Shown here: in pieces, positions 53,156 to 62,183 of the stretch
Numbering within the stretch: position 1 is the first letter of the stretch
Layout of the letters: the number at the start of each line of letters is the position of its first letter
Assembly (NCBI GenBank): GCA_016927185.1
Contig: JAFGND010000035.1
Location: 11,933-75,932, forward strand
Source: Candidatus Coatesiibacteriota bacterium
GTDB taxonomy: Bacteria > JAFGND01
Direction of reading: 5' to 3'
DNA length: 64,000 nt
Program-made: the position numbers and the translations under genes
Notes under the pieces: generated by a model
Told to the model about the DNA's origin: nothing
Seen by the model: the letters and a program-made list of their open reading frames with translations, nothing else
Database searches by the model: none

Positions 53156-54892
53156 ATGCCTGAATTTCATGATGGTATAGAATTAACAAAGCAAGGAAAT
53201 ACTCATAAGGAAGCTGGTGAATATGAAGAAGCTATCTCTCTATATTTGCAAGCCAGAGAGAAGCAACCCGATTATCCTGAAAGTTACTATAGTTTAGCAC
53301 AAACTTATGAAATATTGGGTGAATATGATAAGGCAATTGAAGAATTTCAGAAAACAATAGCAATAAAATCTGATCACAGGGAAGCTTATTGGAATCTGGC
53401 AGATTTGTTTCTTTTTTTAGGCAGAAATGATGATGCTGAGCAGGTATTACTAAAGCAAGTCAAGGTGAGGTCTGGATCAATTGAAGCAAAAATGGGTCTG
53501 GCTAATTTTTATAAAGAGCAGAATAAATTACAGAAGGCGATTGATACTTATACAGAGGCAGCTGCTCTTTGGTCTGAAGAAGACGAGCCTTTTCTCAGGC
53601 TTGGTTCAACATATATTGATATGGGGCAGATCCAATCGGCTCTTGCAATTTATAATGATTTATTAAGCAGAAGACCTGAATCAATAAATATTAGATTGGC
53701 ATTGGCAAGAGCATATATTCTTGATAAATCTTATGATAAAGCAAGAAAAGAATGTGGTATTGTTCCAACTATAGTTGATTCTGAAACAGGAAAGAATGTT
53801 GCCAGTAATTTACAGATTGTTGAAGCTGAGCAAATTTTGGCTGAAATTCTGGTTTCGGAAGAGCAACTTGATGATGCAATAAATCAATACAAGAAAGTAC
53901 TTGAACTCAATCCCAATTCTGCAAAAGCTTACAAGGGACTGGGTAATGTTTATATCGCTTTGGAAATAGTGGATCAGGCAGTAGAAATGTATGAGAAATC
54001 ATTCGAACTAGATCAGAAAGATGTAGAAGTCTGCTGCAATCTAGGGGAATTCTATTATGCATTCCAGAAGTATAATGAAGCAGTTGACAAACTGCAGCAT
54101 GCTCTTGAACTTAATCCAAATCATCCAAGGGTTCTATATGATCTCGGTAATATACATTATGACAGACAGGAATATGACCAGGCTATAGAATACTATAATA
54201 GAGCTCTGCGAGCTAAAAATACCCGTCTGGCTTTGATTTCAGTTGCTCTTGGAGCAATATACACTGAATTGGATAGATATGACGAAGCAATTACTCTTTT
54301 TGAGAAAGCACTTGAAGTAGACACAAGATGTGAAGAAGCCGTAATTGGTCTTGGTTCAATATATATAGGACAGAATGAATGGAAAAAAGCAACTGATTTG
54401 TATCAGAAATACTTGAATATCATCCCGTATAATCCACAATTATGGAATGATTTAGGGGTAGTATTCATTTCTACAAAGAAGTTTCAGAGGGCAGAGAAAT
54501 GCTTCAAAACTGCCATAGAACTTGAACCAAGTTACTCCAGAGCGTGGAACAATCTTATACAAACATATTTCTATCAGAACCAGCTTGAAAAAGTGATTTC
54601 AACAGTAGATGAATACCATAAGATAGGTAGAGACAGATCTGATCTGTTGAGCATACAAGCAGCAGCCCTGATTACAAAAGGTGATTTCCTGAGTGCAGAG
54701 AAGATATTGCTTAAAGCCTTGAAAAGAGAGCCCAAAGAGGTTATTGCATGGAGGAATTTAGCTGTATTATACACCAGATGGGGAAAATATGATAAAGTTG
54801 TTAGTACATTGCAGGCACTTGAGAAAATTGAACCATATTTCAAGAATAATATTAGAAGGAGAATAGCTTTATTTAGGAAGATTATTAGTTAA
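53156..54892 (+). CDS. Tetratricopeptide-repeat protein
   Basis: 578 residues, nearly all TPR (about 14 units of 34 residues; for example YPESYYSLAQTYEILGEYDK and AYKGLGNVYIALEIVDQAVEM). No signal peptide or membrane helix, so a cytoplasmic scaffold. GAGG precedes the ATG. It sits between an exported hydrolase and a lipoprotein. Partners unknown. Confidence 0.9.
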   Translation: MPEFHDGIELTKQGNTHKEAGEYEEAISLYLQAREKQPDYPESYYSLAQTYEILGEYDKAIEEFQKTIAIKSDHREAYWNLADLFLFLGRNDDAEQVLLKQVKVRSGSIEAKMGLANFYKEQNKLQKAIDTYTEAAALWSEEDEPFLRLGSTYIDMGQIQSALAIYNDLLSRRPESINIRLALARAYILDKSYDKARKECGIVPTIVDSETGKNVASNLQIVEAEQILAEILVSEEQLDDAINQYKKVLELNPNSAKAYKGLGNVYIALEIVDQAVEMYEKSFELDQKDVEVCCNLGEFYYAFQKYNEAVDKLQHALELNPNHPRVLYDLGNIHYDRQEYDQAIEYYNRALRAKNTRLALISVALGAIYTELDRYDEAITLFEKALEVDTRCEEAVIGLGSIYIGQNEWKKATDLYQKYLNIIPYNPQLWNDLGVVFISTKKFQRAEKCFKTAIELEPSYSRAWNNLIQTYFYQNQLEKVISTVDEYHKIGRDRSDLLSIQAAALITKGDFLSAEKILLKALKREPKEVIAWRNLAVLYTRWGKYDKVVSTLQALEKIEPYFKNNIRRRIALFRKIIS

Positions 54893-54902
54893 GGAGGAAA
54901 AA

Positions 54903-55898
54903 GTGAAAGCAAAATGGATATATCCTTTAATAATGATTGTTTTTATGACATCATGCTATGAGAATTCAACAACAGACACTGGGATTCCTCCTGGAAATAT
55001 CACATTGAATAATGCAACAGATATAAAAGCAAGGGAAGCTAAACTGACATGGACAAAAAGCAAGGGTGGTGGTTTCCAGAACTATCAGTTATATAGAGGA
55101 AACTCATCAGGAATAGATATTGATAATGATCTAGTTGGTATATTCTTTGACAGAGATACAACTGAATTTATTGATTCCAATCTATATCCTGAAACGAAGT
55201 ATTATTATAAAATGCTTGTATCTGACGGAATAGGGAATACAGTATGGAGTAACGAAATATCATTAACAACTGCCAAAGATGATTCAGGAGGTAATGATTA
55301 TACATCCATTTATGAGATACAGTTTACAGAGGATAGTTCAGGGGATTCTCCCTTGAAAGATCAGGTAGTTACAACTACCGGTATAGTAACTGCCAATTTC
55401 TCTGATGTTTCAGGGCATCAGTATATTTTTATAGGTGAAAAACCAGGAGGTCCATGGAGAGGTCTTTGCATTTTTTCCAGGAATGCTTCGGAATATGATT
55501 GTGCAGAAGGTGATAGTATTGTTGTAAAAGGACAAGTACAAGAATTTAATAACTTTACTGAAATGAGTAATATTGAGGAGTTCACAGTAATAGAACAAGG
55601 GCACAGCATTCCTTTTTCACAGGTAACAACAGGTCAGATAAATGCAAGCAGTAGTGACGCAGAAAAGTACGAGAGTGTCCTGGTGACTACAGGACAAGTG
55701 ACAGTAGTCAATCCTGATATGGGTTACGGAGAATTTTCAATTTCAGATGGAAGTGGAGAAACTATTGTTAACGATTATTTTCAGTTCTCATATACTCCTG
55801 TAAAAGATGATGTTTTGAATTATGTAAGGGGAGTTGTTGATTATAGTTACAGTGCTTATAAGATAGAACCAAGATCTGATGATGATATAGGCAAATAG
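54903..55898 (+). CDS. Lipoprotein with fibronectin III and OB-fold-like domains
   Basis: 331 residues, GTG start with a strong TAAGGAGG. Lipobox MIVFMTSC, C19. Residues about 30-125 form one FN3 domain (AKLTWTKSKGGGFQNYQLYRG, ETKYYYKMLVSDGIGN). Residues about 135-330 resemble the OB-fold modules found in secreted nucleases and surface proteins (VVTTTGIVTANFSDVSGHQYIF; DSIVVKGQVQEFNNFTEMS), but no nuclease domain is attached. A surface-binding role is inferred. Confidence 0.77.
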   Translation: MKAKWIYPLIMIVFMTSCYENSTTDTGIPPGNITLNNATDIKAREAKLTWTKSKGGGFQNYQLYRGNSSGIDIDNDLVGIFFDRDTTEFIDSNLYPETKYYYKMLVSDGIGNTVWSNEISLTTAKDDSGGNDYTSIYEIQFTEDSSGDSPLKDQVVTTTGIVTANFSDVSGHQYIFIGEKPGGPWRGLCIFSRNASEYDCAEGDSIVVKGQVQEFNNFTEMSNIEEFTVIEQGHSIPFSQVTTGQINASSSDAEKYESVLVTTGQVTVVNPDMGYGEFSISDGSGETIVNDYFQFSYTPVKDDVLNYVRGVVDYSYSAYKIEPRSDDDIGK

Positions 55899-55899
55899 A

Positions 55900-56835
55900 G
55901 TGTTAATTCAACTCAAGTATCTTATTCAGGAAATGCGTCCAAAGCAATGGACAAAGAACCTTTTCATTTTTGCAGCTGCCATGTTTACGAGAAAACTTGA
56001 TGATATAAATATTCTTAAATCTCTAGGAATTGGTTTTTTTGTATTTTGTATGATTTCAGGAGTAATATATATAATCAATGACTGGATGGATAAAGAAAAG
56101 GACAAATTGCATCCTGAAAAACGCTATAGACCAATTGCTTCAGGACTTTTAAATTCTCATTTTGCATTAGTTTCTTCAATATTGATTGCTGTTTTCAGCA
56201 TTTGCCTTGCATGGATAACATTATCTCGATTAACTGTTTATGTTATTTTTTCATATTTATTAATTAATCTGCTATATTCTTTCTGGTTGAAGCATATCGT
56301 AATTGTGGATATAAACAATATAGCAATAGGATTTGTTCTCAGAGTATTGGGAGGAGTTGTCATCCTGAAGAAATTTACTCCAGCTATTGAGGCAAGCCCA
56401 TGGTTATTACTCTGCACTTATTTTCTGGCATTGTTTCTTGCAGCTGCCAAGAGAAGGCATGAATTGCTATATATAGATTCTGGAGTAAATCACAGGAAAT
56501 CATTGAAAGATTATAGTGAGGAGTTAATAGATTCGATTCTTTCAGTAGCTGCTTCAGCATCAATAATTTGCTATTCATTGTATACTGTTTTTATTGAATT
56601 CGCATTTCCAAAATTGAAATCCTCTCCAGAACCAATACATAATTTGTATTTTACCGTTCCCTTGGTAGTAGTTGCCATTCTGAGGTATAAATTCCTGATT
56701 TTCAATAGACAAGAAGGAGGATCTCCTGAAAAAGTTCTTCTTACTGACAGGCCTCTGCAACTGGTTATATTTATCTGGGTACTTATGGTTGTAGGACTCG
56801 CTTACATGCAACCTTATGTCCAGGAAATGGAGTAA
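55900..56835 (+). CDS. UbiA-family polyprenyl-phosphate phosphoribosyltransferase-like protein
   Basis: 311 residues, about eight membrane helices. The motif IYIINDWMDKEKDKLHPEKRYRPIASG is characteristic of decaprenyl-phosphate 5-phosphoribosyltransferase-type UbiA proteins, as is the opening MRPKQWTKNLFIFAAAMF and the loop AKRRHELLYIDSG. Such enzymes put phosphoribose on a lipid carrier. GTG start directly after the lipoprotein stop; no partner epimerase (DprE) is in view. Confidence 0.82.
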   Translation: MLIQLKYLIQEMRPKQWTKNLFIFAAAMFTRKLDDINILKSLGIGFFVFCMISGVIYIINDWMDKEKDKLHPEKRYRPIASGLLNSHFALVSSILIAVFSICLAWITLSRLTVYVIFSYLLINLLYSFWLKHIVIVDINNIAIGFVLRVLGGVVILKKFTPAIEASPWLLLCTYFLALFLAAAKRRHELLYIDSGVNHRKSLKDYSEELIDSILSVAASASIICYSLYTVFIEFAFPKLKSSPEPIHNLYFTVPLVVVAILRYKFLIFNRQEGGSPEKVLLTDRPLQLVIFIWVLMVVGLAYMQPYVQEME

Positions 56836-56865
56836 AGGTTTTTAACAAGAGAAGGTTTCTCGATT

Positions 56866-57699
56866 TTGAAAATAATTAGAGAGATTAATGAAATTAGAAG
56901 GATTTGCAGAGACAAGAAGTCTTTAGGCTTTGTTCCTACAATGGGAGCTCTTCACAAAGGTCATTTGAGTCTTGTTGAAACTTTACAAAAAGACTGCTAT
57001 CCAATTGTTATGAGCATATTTGTTAATCCAAAGCAATTCGGCAAAAATGAGGATTTTGCCAAATATCCCAGAGATCTTGAAATTGACATCAAACTGGCAG
57101 AAGAAGCCAAAGTAGATATGCTATTCATACCTTCTGAAGAAGATCTTTACCCAGATGATTACAGAACCTATATAGATGTAGAAGAATTATCTGACAAGTT
57201 GTGTGGAAAATCAAGGAAAGGTCATTTTAAAGGTGTCACTACAATTGTATTGAAGCTGTTTAATTTAATAAAACCCAAAGTGGCTGCATTTGGTTGGAAA
57301 GATGCTCAACAAGGCATAATATTGAAACAAATGGTCAAGGATCTTAATTTAGATGTAGAAATAAGAATGTGTGATATATTGAGAGATAGTGATGGTTTAG
57401 CTCTTTCCAGCAGAAACAACTATTTATCGAACGAGGAAAGAAAGAATGCTCTTTCAATTTCCCAAGCTTTGCAATTATCTTCAAAAATGTTTGCTTCAGG
57501 AGTGAGAGATTTTTCAGTTATAAAGAAAAAACTTGTTGAACATTTCAATAGTTTCAGTAATACTAATATAGAATATATAGAAGCTTTCAGGATAGAGAAT
57601 CTTCAAGAGACAGATTTTCTTGAAAAAGGAGTTATAATTGCAATAGCTGCCAAAGTAGGGAAAACAAGATTGATTGATAATTGGCGGATAGGCGAGTAA
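56866..57699 (+). CDS. panC: Pantothenate synthetase
   Basis: Joins pantoate and beta-alanine using ATP in coenzyme A synthesis. The HIGH-like motif is PTMGALHKGHLSL, followed by SIFVNPKQFGKNEDFAKYPR and the KMSKS-like LALSSRNNYLS. The usual FGEKDxQQ is here AFGWKDAQQG, with the lysine-aspartate kept. TTG start, with a weak AGAAGG upstream. Length 277 is normal. panB and panD are not adjacent. Confidence 0.94.
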   Translation: MKIIREINEIRRICRDKKSLGFVPTMGALHKGHLSLVETLQKDCYPIVMSIFVNPKQFGKNEDFAKYPRDLEIDIKLAEEAKVDMLFIPSEEDLYPDDYRTYIDVEELSDKLCGKSRKGHFKGVTTIVLKLFNLIKPKVAAFGWKDAQQGIILKQMVKDLNLDVEIRMCDILRDSDGLALSSRNNYLSNEERKNALSISQALQLSSKMFASGVRDFSVIKKKLVEHFNSFSNTNIEYIEAFRIENLQETDFLEKGVIIAIAAKVGKTRLIDNWRIGE

Positions 57700-57801
57700 C
57701 AGTTTTTATTGATACTCAAATAGAACATAAATTTATATCAGAGGTAATGAGTTTAATTTACTTAAGAAGATTGTCATGATAAATAAATGTTTTGTTTAGG
57801 A

Positions 57802-57835
57802 TTGACAAAAAAACTATTTTTTCATGAATTTGACA
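57802..57835 (+). promoter_or_regulatory. Two TTGACA boxes in the infC leader
   Basis: TTGACA at 57802-57807 and again at 57830-57835, 28 bases apart, before the infC-rpmI-rplT operon. The second is followed by AAATATGCAATT; neither has TATAAT at 17 bases. I could find no recognisable L20 or infC leader structure in 57700-57872. Confidence 0.35.
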
Positions 57836-57860
57836 ATCTAAATTTAAATATGCAATTGAT

Positions 57861-57875
57861 AGGAGGTTAACTATA
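57861..57875 (+). promoter_or_regulatory. infC ribosome-binding site and ATA start codon
   Basis: A perfect AGGAGG (57861-57866) stands six bases before ATA (57873-57875), which opens the conserved IF3 N-terminus. No ATG, GTG or TTG exists in frame until GTG 57939, too far inside the protein. Confidence 0.8.
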
Positions 57876-58463
57876 CTAAAGAAAGAAAAAACGCCTTCAG
57901 TAAGAATTAATGAGCAAATTCTTGCGAGTGAAGTAAGAGTGATTGATCCGGATGGAAATCAAATAGGTATCTTATCAGTTCCCGACGCAATATTAAAAGC
58001 AAATGAATTCGGGATGGATTTGGTGGAAATTTCTCCTACTGCAAATCCTCCAGTTTGCAAGATAGTTGATTTTGGAAAATATAAGTATTTGTTGAGCAAG
58101 AAGTCTAAAGAAGCTAAGAAAAAACAGCATGTCTTTACTTTGAAGGAAATACAACTCAGGCCTCATACTGATAATCATGATTATGATTTCAAAATTAAAC
58201 ATGCAAGAGAGTTTTTAAGTCATCATCACAAGGTTAAGATTTTAGTAAGATTCAGAGGTCGAGAACTTGTATATAAGGATAATGGAGAGGAACTTATAGG
58301 AAAAGCTGTTGAAGATCTGTCTGATATAGCAATTATTGAGACACCGATAAAATTCGAAGGTAAAAACCTAATTGTAATACTGAGCCCAAGACCAAGGAGT
58401 GGAAAACATGCCAAAAATGAAGACAAACAGGAGTACGAAGAAAAGATTGAGGAAGACAGCTAG
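57873..58463 (+). CDS. infC: Translation initiation factor IF-3
   Basis: 196 residues. Binds the 30S subunit and checks start codon pairing. The N-terminal domain RINEQILASEVRVIDPDG and linker VEISPTANPPVCKIVDFGKYKY, then the C-terminal domain with KEIQLRPHTDNHDYDFK and VRFRGRELVY, are all seen. The start is ATA, which like AUU in other bacteria would let IF3 repress its own synthesis. The C-terminal tail ([15 protein letters not shown]...) runs 56 bases into rpmI in another frame. First gene of the usual infC-rpmI-rplT operon. Confidence 0.93.
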   Translation: MLKKEKTPSVRINEQILASEVRVIDPDGNQIGILSVPDAILKANEFGMDLVEISPTANPPVCKIVDFGKYKYLLSKKSKEAKKKQHVFTLKEIQLRPHTDNHDYDFKIKHAREFLSHHHKVKILVRFRGRELVYKDNGEELIGKAVEDLSDIAIIETPIKFEGKNLIVILSPRPRSGKHAKNEDKQEYEEKIEEDS

Positions 58464-58605
58464 TGGGCATTTGAAGCGCTGGAAAGCATATGAAAACCAC
58501 TTGAGAACTTCTAAATCCAGAAAAAGGATAAGAAACTTGAGAAAATCAGAATTGGTTTCAGAAGCTGATTTTGAAAAAATGTCAACACTAGTGCCATATT
58601 TGTAA
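58408..58605 (+). CDS. rpmI: Ribosomal protein L35
   Basis: 65 residues, basic: [20 protein letters not shown], then [23 protein letters not shown] 58408 fits the family start and has AAGGAG eight bases before it, inside infC; the upstream in-frame ATG 58399 is rejected. The first 56 bases overlap infC. rplT follows 17 bases later. Confidence 0.95.
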   Translation: MPKMKTNRSTKKRLRKTASGHLKRWKAYENHLRTSKSRKRIRNLRKSELVSEADFEKMSTLVPYL

Positions 58606-58622
58606 AAATAAAAGGAGATAAA

Positions 58623-58997
58623 ATGCCACGAGCAATTAGTAGTCCAGTTAAAAATCATAGACTGAAAAGAATAAAGAAACTTGCCAAAGGCTACTGGGGT
58701 GCAAAAAAGAAATTAAACAGGACGGTACAAGAAGCAGTACTTAGAGCACAAAGGTTTAGTCATTATGACAGGAAGAGAAAGAAAAGTGATTTCAGAAGGC
58801 TTTGGATAATGAGGATTAATGCGGCAGCTCGTATTTATGGTCTTTCTTATTCCCAGTTTATGGGAGGATTGGCAAAAGCTTCAATCGATCTGGATAGGAA
58901 AATACTTGCTGAAATTGCTGTTTCTGAGACAAAAGTATTTGAGGAATTGGCAAACAAAGCCAAGGAAGCTTTAAATCAAACCTCAAATAAGGTGTAA
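58623..58997 (+). CDS. rplT: Ribosomal protein L20
   Basis: 124 residues: [32 protein letters not shown]-type region [23 protein letters not shown] and the typical helical end. It assembles early on 23S rRNA and in several bacteria represses the operon. AAAGGAG precedes the ATG. Five bases separate it from the next gene. Confidence 0.97.
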   Translation: MPRAISSPVKNHRLKRIKKLAKGYWGAKKKLNRTVQEAVLRAQRFSHYDRKRKKSDFRRLWIMRINAAARIYGLSYSQFMGGLAKASIDLDRKILAEIAVSETKVFEELANKAKEALNQTSNKV

Positions 58998-59002
58998 GAA
59001 AA

Positions 59003-59281
59003 ATGGATGATCTACCCAATCTGGAGCTTTTGCAGGAAAGGGTGGAATTGCTGGTAAAACAAATGGAACAATTGCAGGAAGAAAATATACTGCTTCGCCA
59101 GAAAATAATTCACTGCCTTAAGAATAATAATGAACTTACCAGTGAGAATACAATACTTGAGAATAAAATAAAGCAAGTGGAAGATCTGGAAAAAAGGGAG
59201 GAAATATTAAAAAAACGCTTGCAAAATATACTAGAAAAAATTAGAAAGGTAGAGAATGTTTACAAGGAGTTAGGAACTTAA
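59003..59281 (+). CDS. Small coiled-coil protein next to zapA (ZapB-like)
   Basis: 92 residues, predicted to be one long coiled coil with regular heptads (LLQERVELLVKQMEQLQEEN, LENKIKQVEDLEKREEILKK). Size and position just before zapA suggest a ZapB-like division protein, but there is no diagnostic motif, so the name is withheld. Starts 5 bases after rplT. Confidence 0.75.
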   Translation: MDDLPNLELLQERVELLVKQMEQLQEENILLRQKIIHCLKNNNELTSENTILENKIKQVEDLEKREEILKKRLQNILEKIRKVENVYKELGT

Positions 59282-59284
59282 CTT

Positions 59285-59602
59285 ATGTCGAACAAAGTAA
59301 AAGTAACGGTTTATGGCACTGAGTACAATATTACCAGTGATGCTGATCCAGAACATATTTTAAGAATAGCCAAATACGTAGACCAACAAATGAAGAGAAC
59401 TAGCGGATTAGTATCCTTTACTTCAACAACAAAGATTGCAATACTAACAGCTTTGAACATTGCCGATGAGTTGTATAGAGAAAAACTGCAGAACAGACAT
59501 ACTGCAAATGATCTTAATGAGAGAATTGGGATGATGGTTAAGAGTTTGGATGACATTTTAGAGAAATCTTCAACAAAAGAACCGATAAAGAAGAAGAAAT
59601 GA
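59285..59602 (+). CDS. zapA: Cell division protein ZapA
   Basis: 105 residues. ZapA bundles FtsZ protofilaments. Family features: KVTVYGTEYNITSDADPEHI, then RIAKYVDQQMKR, and KIAILTALNIADELYREK, followed by a coiled coil and a lysine tail. Starts 3 bases after the coiled-coil gene. The 6S RNA candidate begins right after its stop, an arrangement common in bacteria. Confidence 0.9.
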   Translation: MSNKVKVTVYGTEYNITSDADPEHILRIAKYVDQQMKRTSGLVSFTSTTKIAILTALNIADELYREKLQNRHTANDLNERIGMMVKSLDDILEKSSTKEPIKKKK

Positions 59603-59605
59603 TTT

Positions 59606-59781
59606 ATCCCTGCAGTGTTTGTGATGTTTCGGGTAATATTGAGATAACAGTTTGAAACTTGGGGATCTTTAAGTTTATATCTGTAGTGTTGAACCCTTTG
59701 TAAGGGATTACTGAACAGATAGACGGATACCCACCTGAGGTTTAGGTTTCAAATTTCCGAACACACGGCACACGCGGGGAT
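59606..59781 (+). ncRNA. ssrS: Probable 6S RNA
   Basis: About 176 bases between zapA and rny with no reading frame. The ends can pair as the long closing stem of 6S RNA: ATCCC at 59606 with GGGGAT at 59776-59781, and TGTTTCGG near 59626 with CCGAACA near 59757. A central region, including AACCCTTTGTAAGGGATT, would form the internal hairpin by the open promoter-like bubble. Size and position next to zapA match known 6S genes. It would bind RNA polymerase-sigma70 in slow growth. Confidence 0.75.
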
Positions 59782-59799
59782 TTCTTTTGAAAGGATTAA

Positions 59800-61350
59800 G
59801 TGGAATATATATATTATTTGATATCAGGGATAATTGGAGTTATTATTGGTTGTCTGGGCATATACTTCTATAATCATTTAAAGATTCAGGGAACAAAAAA
59901 TCAAATTGCATTAATGAAGCAGGAAGCTGAAAGGGATCTCCAATCCAAGGAAAGAGACTATCTGCTAGAAGTTAAGGAAAAATGGTTTGCTGAAAAGGAT
60001 ATGCTGGAGAAAAAAATATTCAAGGAAAAAGAAAATTTACAAAATCTTGAAAAATCACTTTTGCAGCAGCAATCAAAAATCGAAAGGAAGCAGGATTTCC
60101 TGAATAGAGATAGAGAGCAAATTTCCAAGAAAGAGAAGGAAATCAATTCCTTAACAAAGAAACTCAAGGAAGAGGAAGCTAGATATCAAACTCTAATAAA
60201 TCAGGCTTTAGCCAGACTAGAAGAAATATCCAATTTAAATCAAGAACAAGCCAAGAAGCTTCTGTTAGCTGATCTTGAAAATGAAGTCAGAAGGAATTCT
60301 GCTGATATGGAGAAGAGAATCATTGAAACAGCAAAAACAAATGCAGAAAGAGAAGCAAAGAATATTATTACATTTGCAATTCAAAGATGCAGCAGTGAGC
60401 AGGTAACTGAAACCACAGTTAGTGTTATCAGCCTTCCAAGCGAAGAAATGAAAGGGCGAATAATTGGAAGGGAAGGAAGAAATATTAGAGCATTTGAAAA
60501 AGCATCTGGAGTTAATGTTATTATTGATGATACGCCTGAGGCAATAACATTAAGTGCTTTTGATCCGGTAAGAAGGGAAATCGCAAGGCTTTCAATGGAA
60601 AAATTGATACAAGATGGAAGAATTCATCCTGCAAGAATAGAGGAAGTAGTCAAGAAGATAACTGAACAAATGGAAGTCAATCTTAAAGAAAAAGGTGAAG
60701 AAGCATGTTTTGAACTTGGTATAAGCAAGATCAATCCTTATATAGTTCGATTATTAGGGAAACTCCATTACAGAACAAGTTATGGTCAAAACTGCTTATC
60801 ACATTCAAAAGAAGTTGCATATCTATGTGGTTTTATGGCAGGAGAACTTGGATTGGATATAAATCTTTCTAAAAGAGCGGGATTGCTTCACGATATAGGT
60901 AAGGCAGTTGATTTAGAAATGGAGGGAACTCACGCAATAATAGGGAGTATACTGGCAAAAAAACATGATGAATCTAACAGTATTGTAAATGCAATCGCTT
61001 CTCACCATGAAGAAGAACCGCCTCTAATTGCTGAAGCAGTCTTGGTTCAGGCAGCTGATGCAATAAGCAGTGCAAGACCTGGAGCAAGAAGAGAAACTCT
61101 TGAATCATATATCAAGAGACTGACTCAGCTGGAAGATCTGGCGGAGAATTTCAAGGGAGTTGAAAAAGCATATGCAATTCAAGCAGGGAGAGAGTTAAGA
61201 ATAATAGTCAAAAACGAAGATCTTGATGAAGCAGAGACATTCGTTTTAGCATCTACAGTTGCAAGAAAAATTGAGGAACAGCTTGAATATCCGGGGCAGA
61301 TAAAAGTCACCGTAATCAGGGAAATAAGAGCTGTTGATATTGCAAAATAA
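59800..61350 (+). CDS. rny: Ribonuclease Y
   Basis: Membrane-anchored endoribonuclease starting mRNA decay, 516 residues. N-terminal helix [21 protein letters not shown], a long coiled coil (about 30-190), KH domain ([21 protein letters not shown]) and HD domain ([21 protein letters not shown]364/D365; SHHEEEPP). GTG start with AAAGGA upstream. Its stop overlaps the ymdB ATG by one base. Confidence 0.97.
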   Translation: MEYIYYLISGIIGVIIGCLGIYFYNHLKIQGTKNQIALMKQEAERDLQSKERDYLLEVKEKWFAEKDMLEKKIFKEKENLQNLEKSLLQQQSKIERKQDFLNRDREQISKKEKEINSLTKKLKEEEARYQTLINQALARLEEISNLNQEQAKKLLLADLENEVRRNSADMEKRIIETAKTNAEREAKNIITFAIQRCSSEQVTETTVSVISLPSEEMKGRIIGREGRNIRAFEKASGVNVIIDDTPEAITLSAFDPVRREIARLSMEKLIQDGRIHPARIEEVVKKITEQMEVNLKEKGEEACFELGISKINPYIVRLLGKLHYRTSYGQNCLSHSKEVAYLCGFMAGELGLDINLSKRAGLLHDIGKAVDLEMEGTHAIIGSILAKKHDESNSIVNAIASHHEEEPPLIAEAVLVQAADAISSARPGARRETLESYIKRLTQLEDLAENFKGVEKAYAIQAGRELRIIVKNEDLDEAETFVLASTVARKIEEQLEYPGQIKVTVIREIRAVDIAK

Positions 61351-62183
61351 TGCGATTACTTTTTATAGGCGATATAATAGGGAAACCTGGCAGAGAAGTT
61401 GTTGCTAATGTTCTTCCCAAACTAGTTTCTGAATATTCATTAGACTTGGTTGTCGCAAATGGAGAAAATCTTGCTGGTGGTTTTGGCATAACAAGAAACC
61501 TCTATGGCAAGCTTCTACATTATGGAGTGGATATAGTAACTTCAGGTAATCATATATTTGACAGACAGGATGCAAGCGATCTTCTGGAAAAAGAAAACAG
61601 AATATTGAGACCAGCTAATTATCCTTCGGAAGTTCCAGGAAAAGGTTTCATTTTATACCAGTCAATCAAGAAAGCTGATCTGAAGAAAGCAGCAGTTGTT
61701 AATTTAATCGGTAGAGTATATATGAATACATCAGAGTGTCCATTCAGGATCATGAAAGAATTGCTACCTTTGTTACAAGAGAACACAAGAATCATAATTG
61801 TTGATTTTCACGCTGAAGCTACAGCTGAGAAACAAGCTATGGGTTTTTTTCTTGATGGATGGGTAAGCATTGTTATTGGCACACATACTCATGTACAGAC
61901 AGCTGATGAAAGGATACTACCTAAAGGGACAGGATTTATTACAGATGTAGGAATGACAGGTCCTTTTGATTCAGTTATAGGTATGCGCAAAGAAGGAAGC
62001 ATAAAAAAGTTCATAACAGGCATGCCAGTCAGGTATAAAATTGCATCAGAGGATCTCAGATTTAATGGCTTGATTGCTGAAATAGATGATGAAACAGGAA
62101 AATGCTTGAGTTTAAGCAGACTGAATTTCATATATGAGGGTCCTAAAATTTGTCTTTCTGGAGATAAAGATGATGAAGATTGA
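61350..62183 (+). CDS. ymdB: YmdB-family metallophosphoesterase
   Basis: 277 residues, a little longer than usual. Dinuclear-metal motifs: FIGDIIGKPGRE, ANGENLAGGFG, TSGNHIFDRQ, DFHAEATAEK and IGTHTHVQTADE. The family hydrolyses 2',3'-cyclic nucleotides, and the rny-ymdB pairing is widely conserved, suggesting roles in RNA turnover. The C-terminus overlaps folD by 14 bases. Confidence 0.94.
   Translation: MRLLFIGDIIGKPGREVVANVLPKLVSEYSLDLVVANGENLAGGFGITRNLYGKLLHYGVDIVTSGNHIFDRQDASDLLEKENRILRPANYPSEVPGKGFILYQSIKKADLKKAAVVNLIGRVYMNTSECPFRIMKELLPLLQENTRIIIVDFHAEATAEKQAMGFFLDGWVSIVIGTHTHVQTADERILPKGTGFITDVGMTGPFDSVIGMRKEGSIKKFITGMPVRYKIASEDLRFNGLIAEIDDETGKCLSLSRLNFIYEGPKICLSGDKDDED

Noticed and set aside
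57939-58463. infC starting at GTG 57939
   Set aside because: It would remove the conserved RINEQILASEVRV start; ATA 57873 with AGGAGG fits far better.
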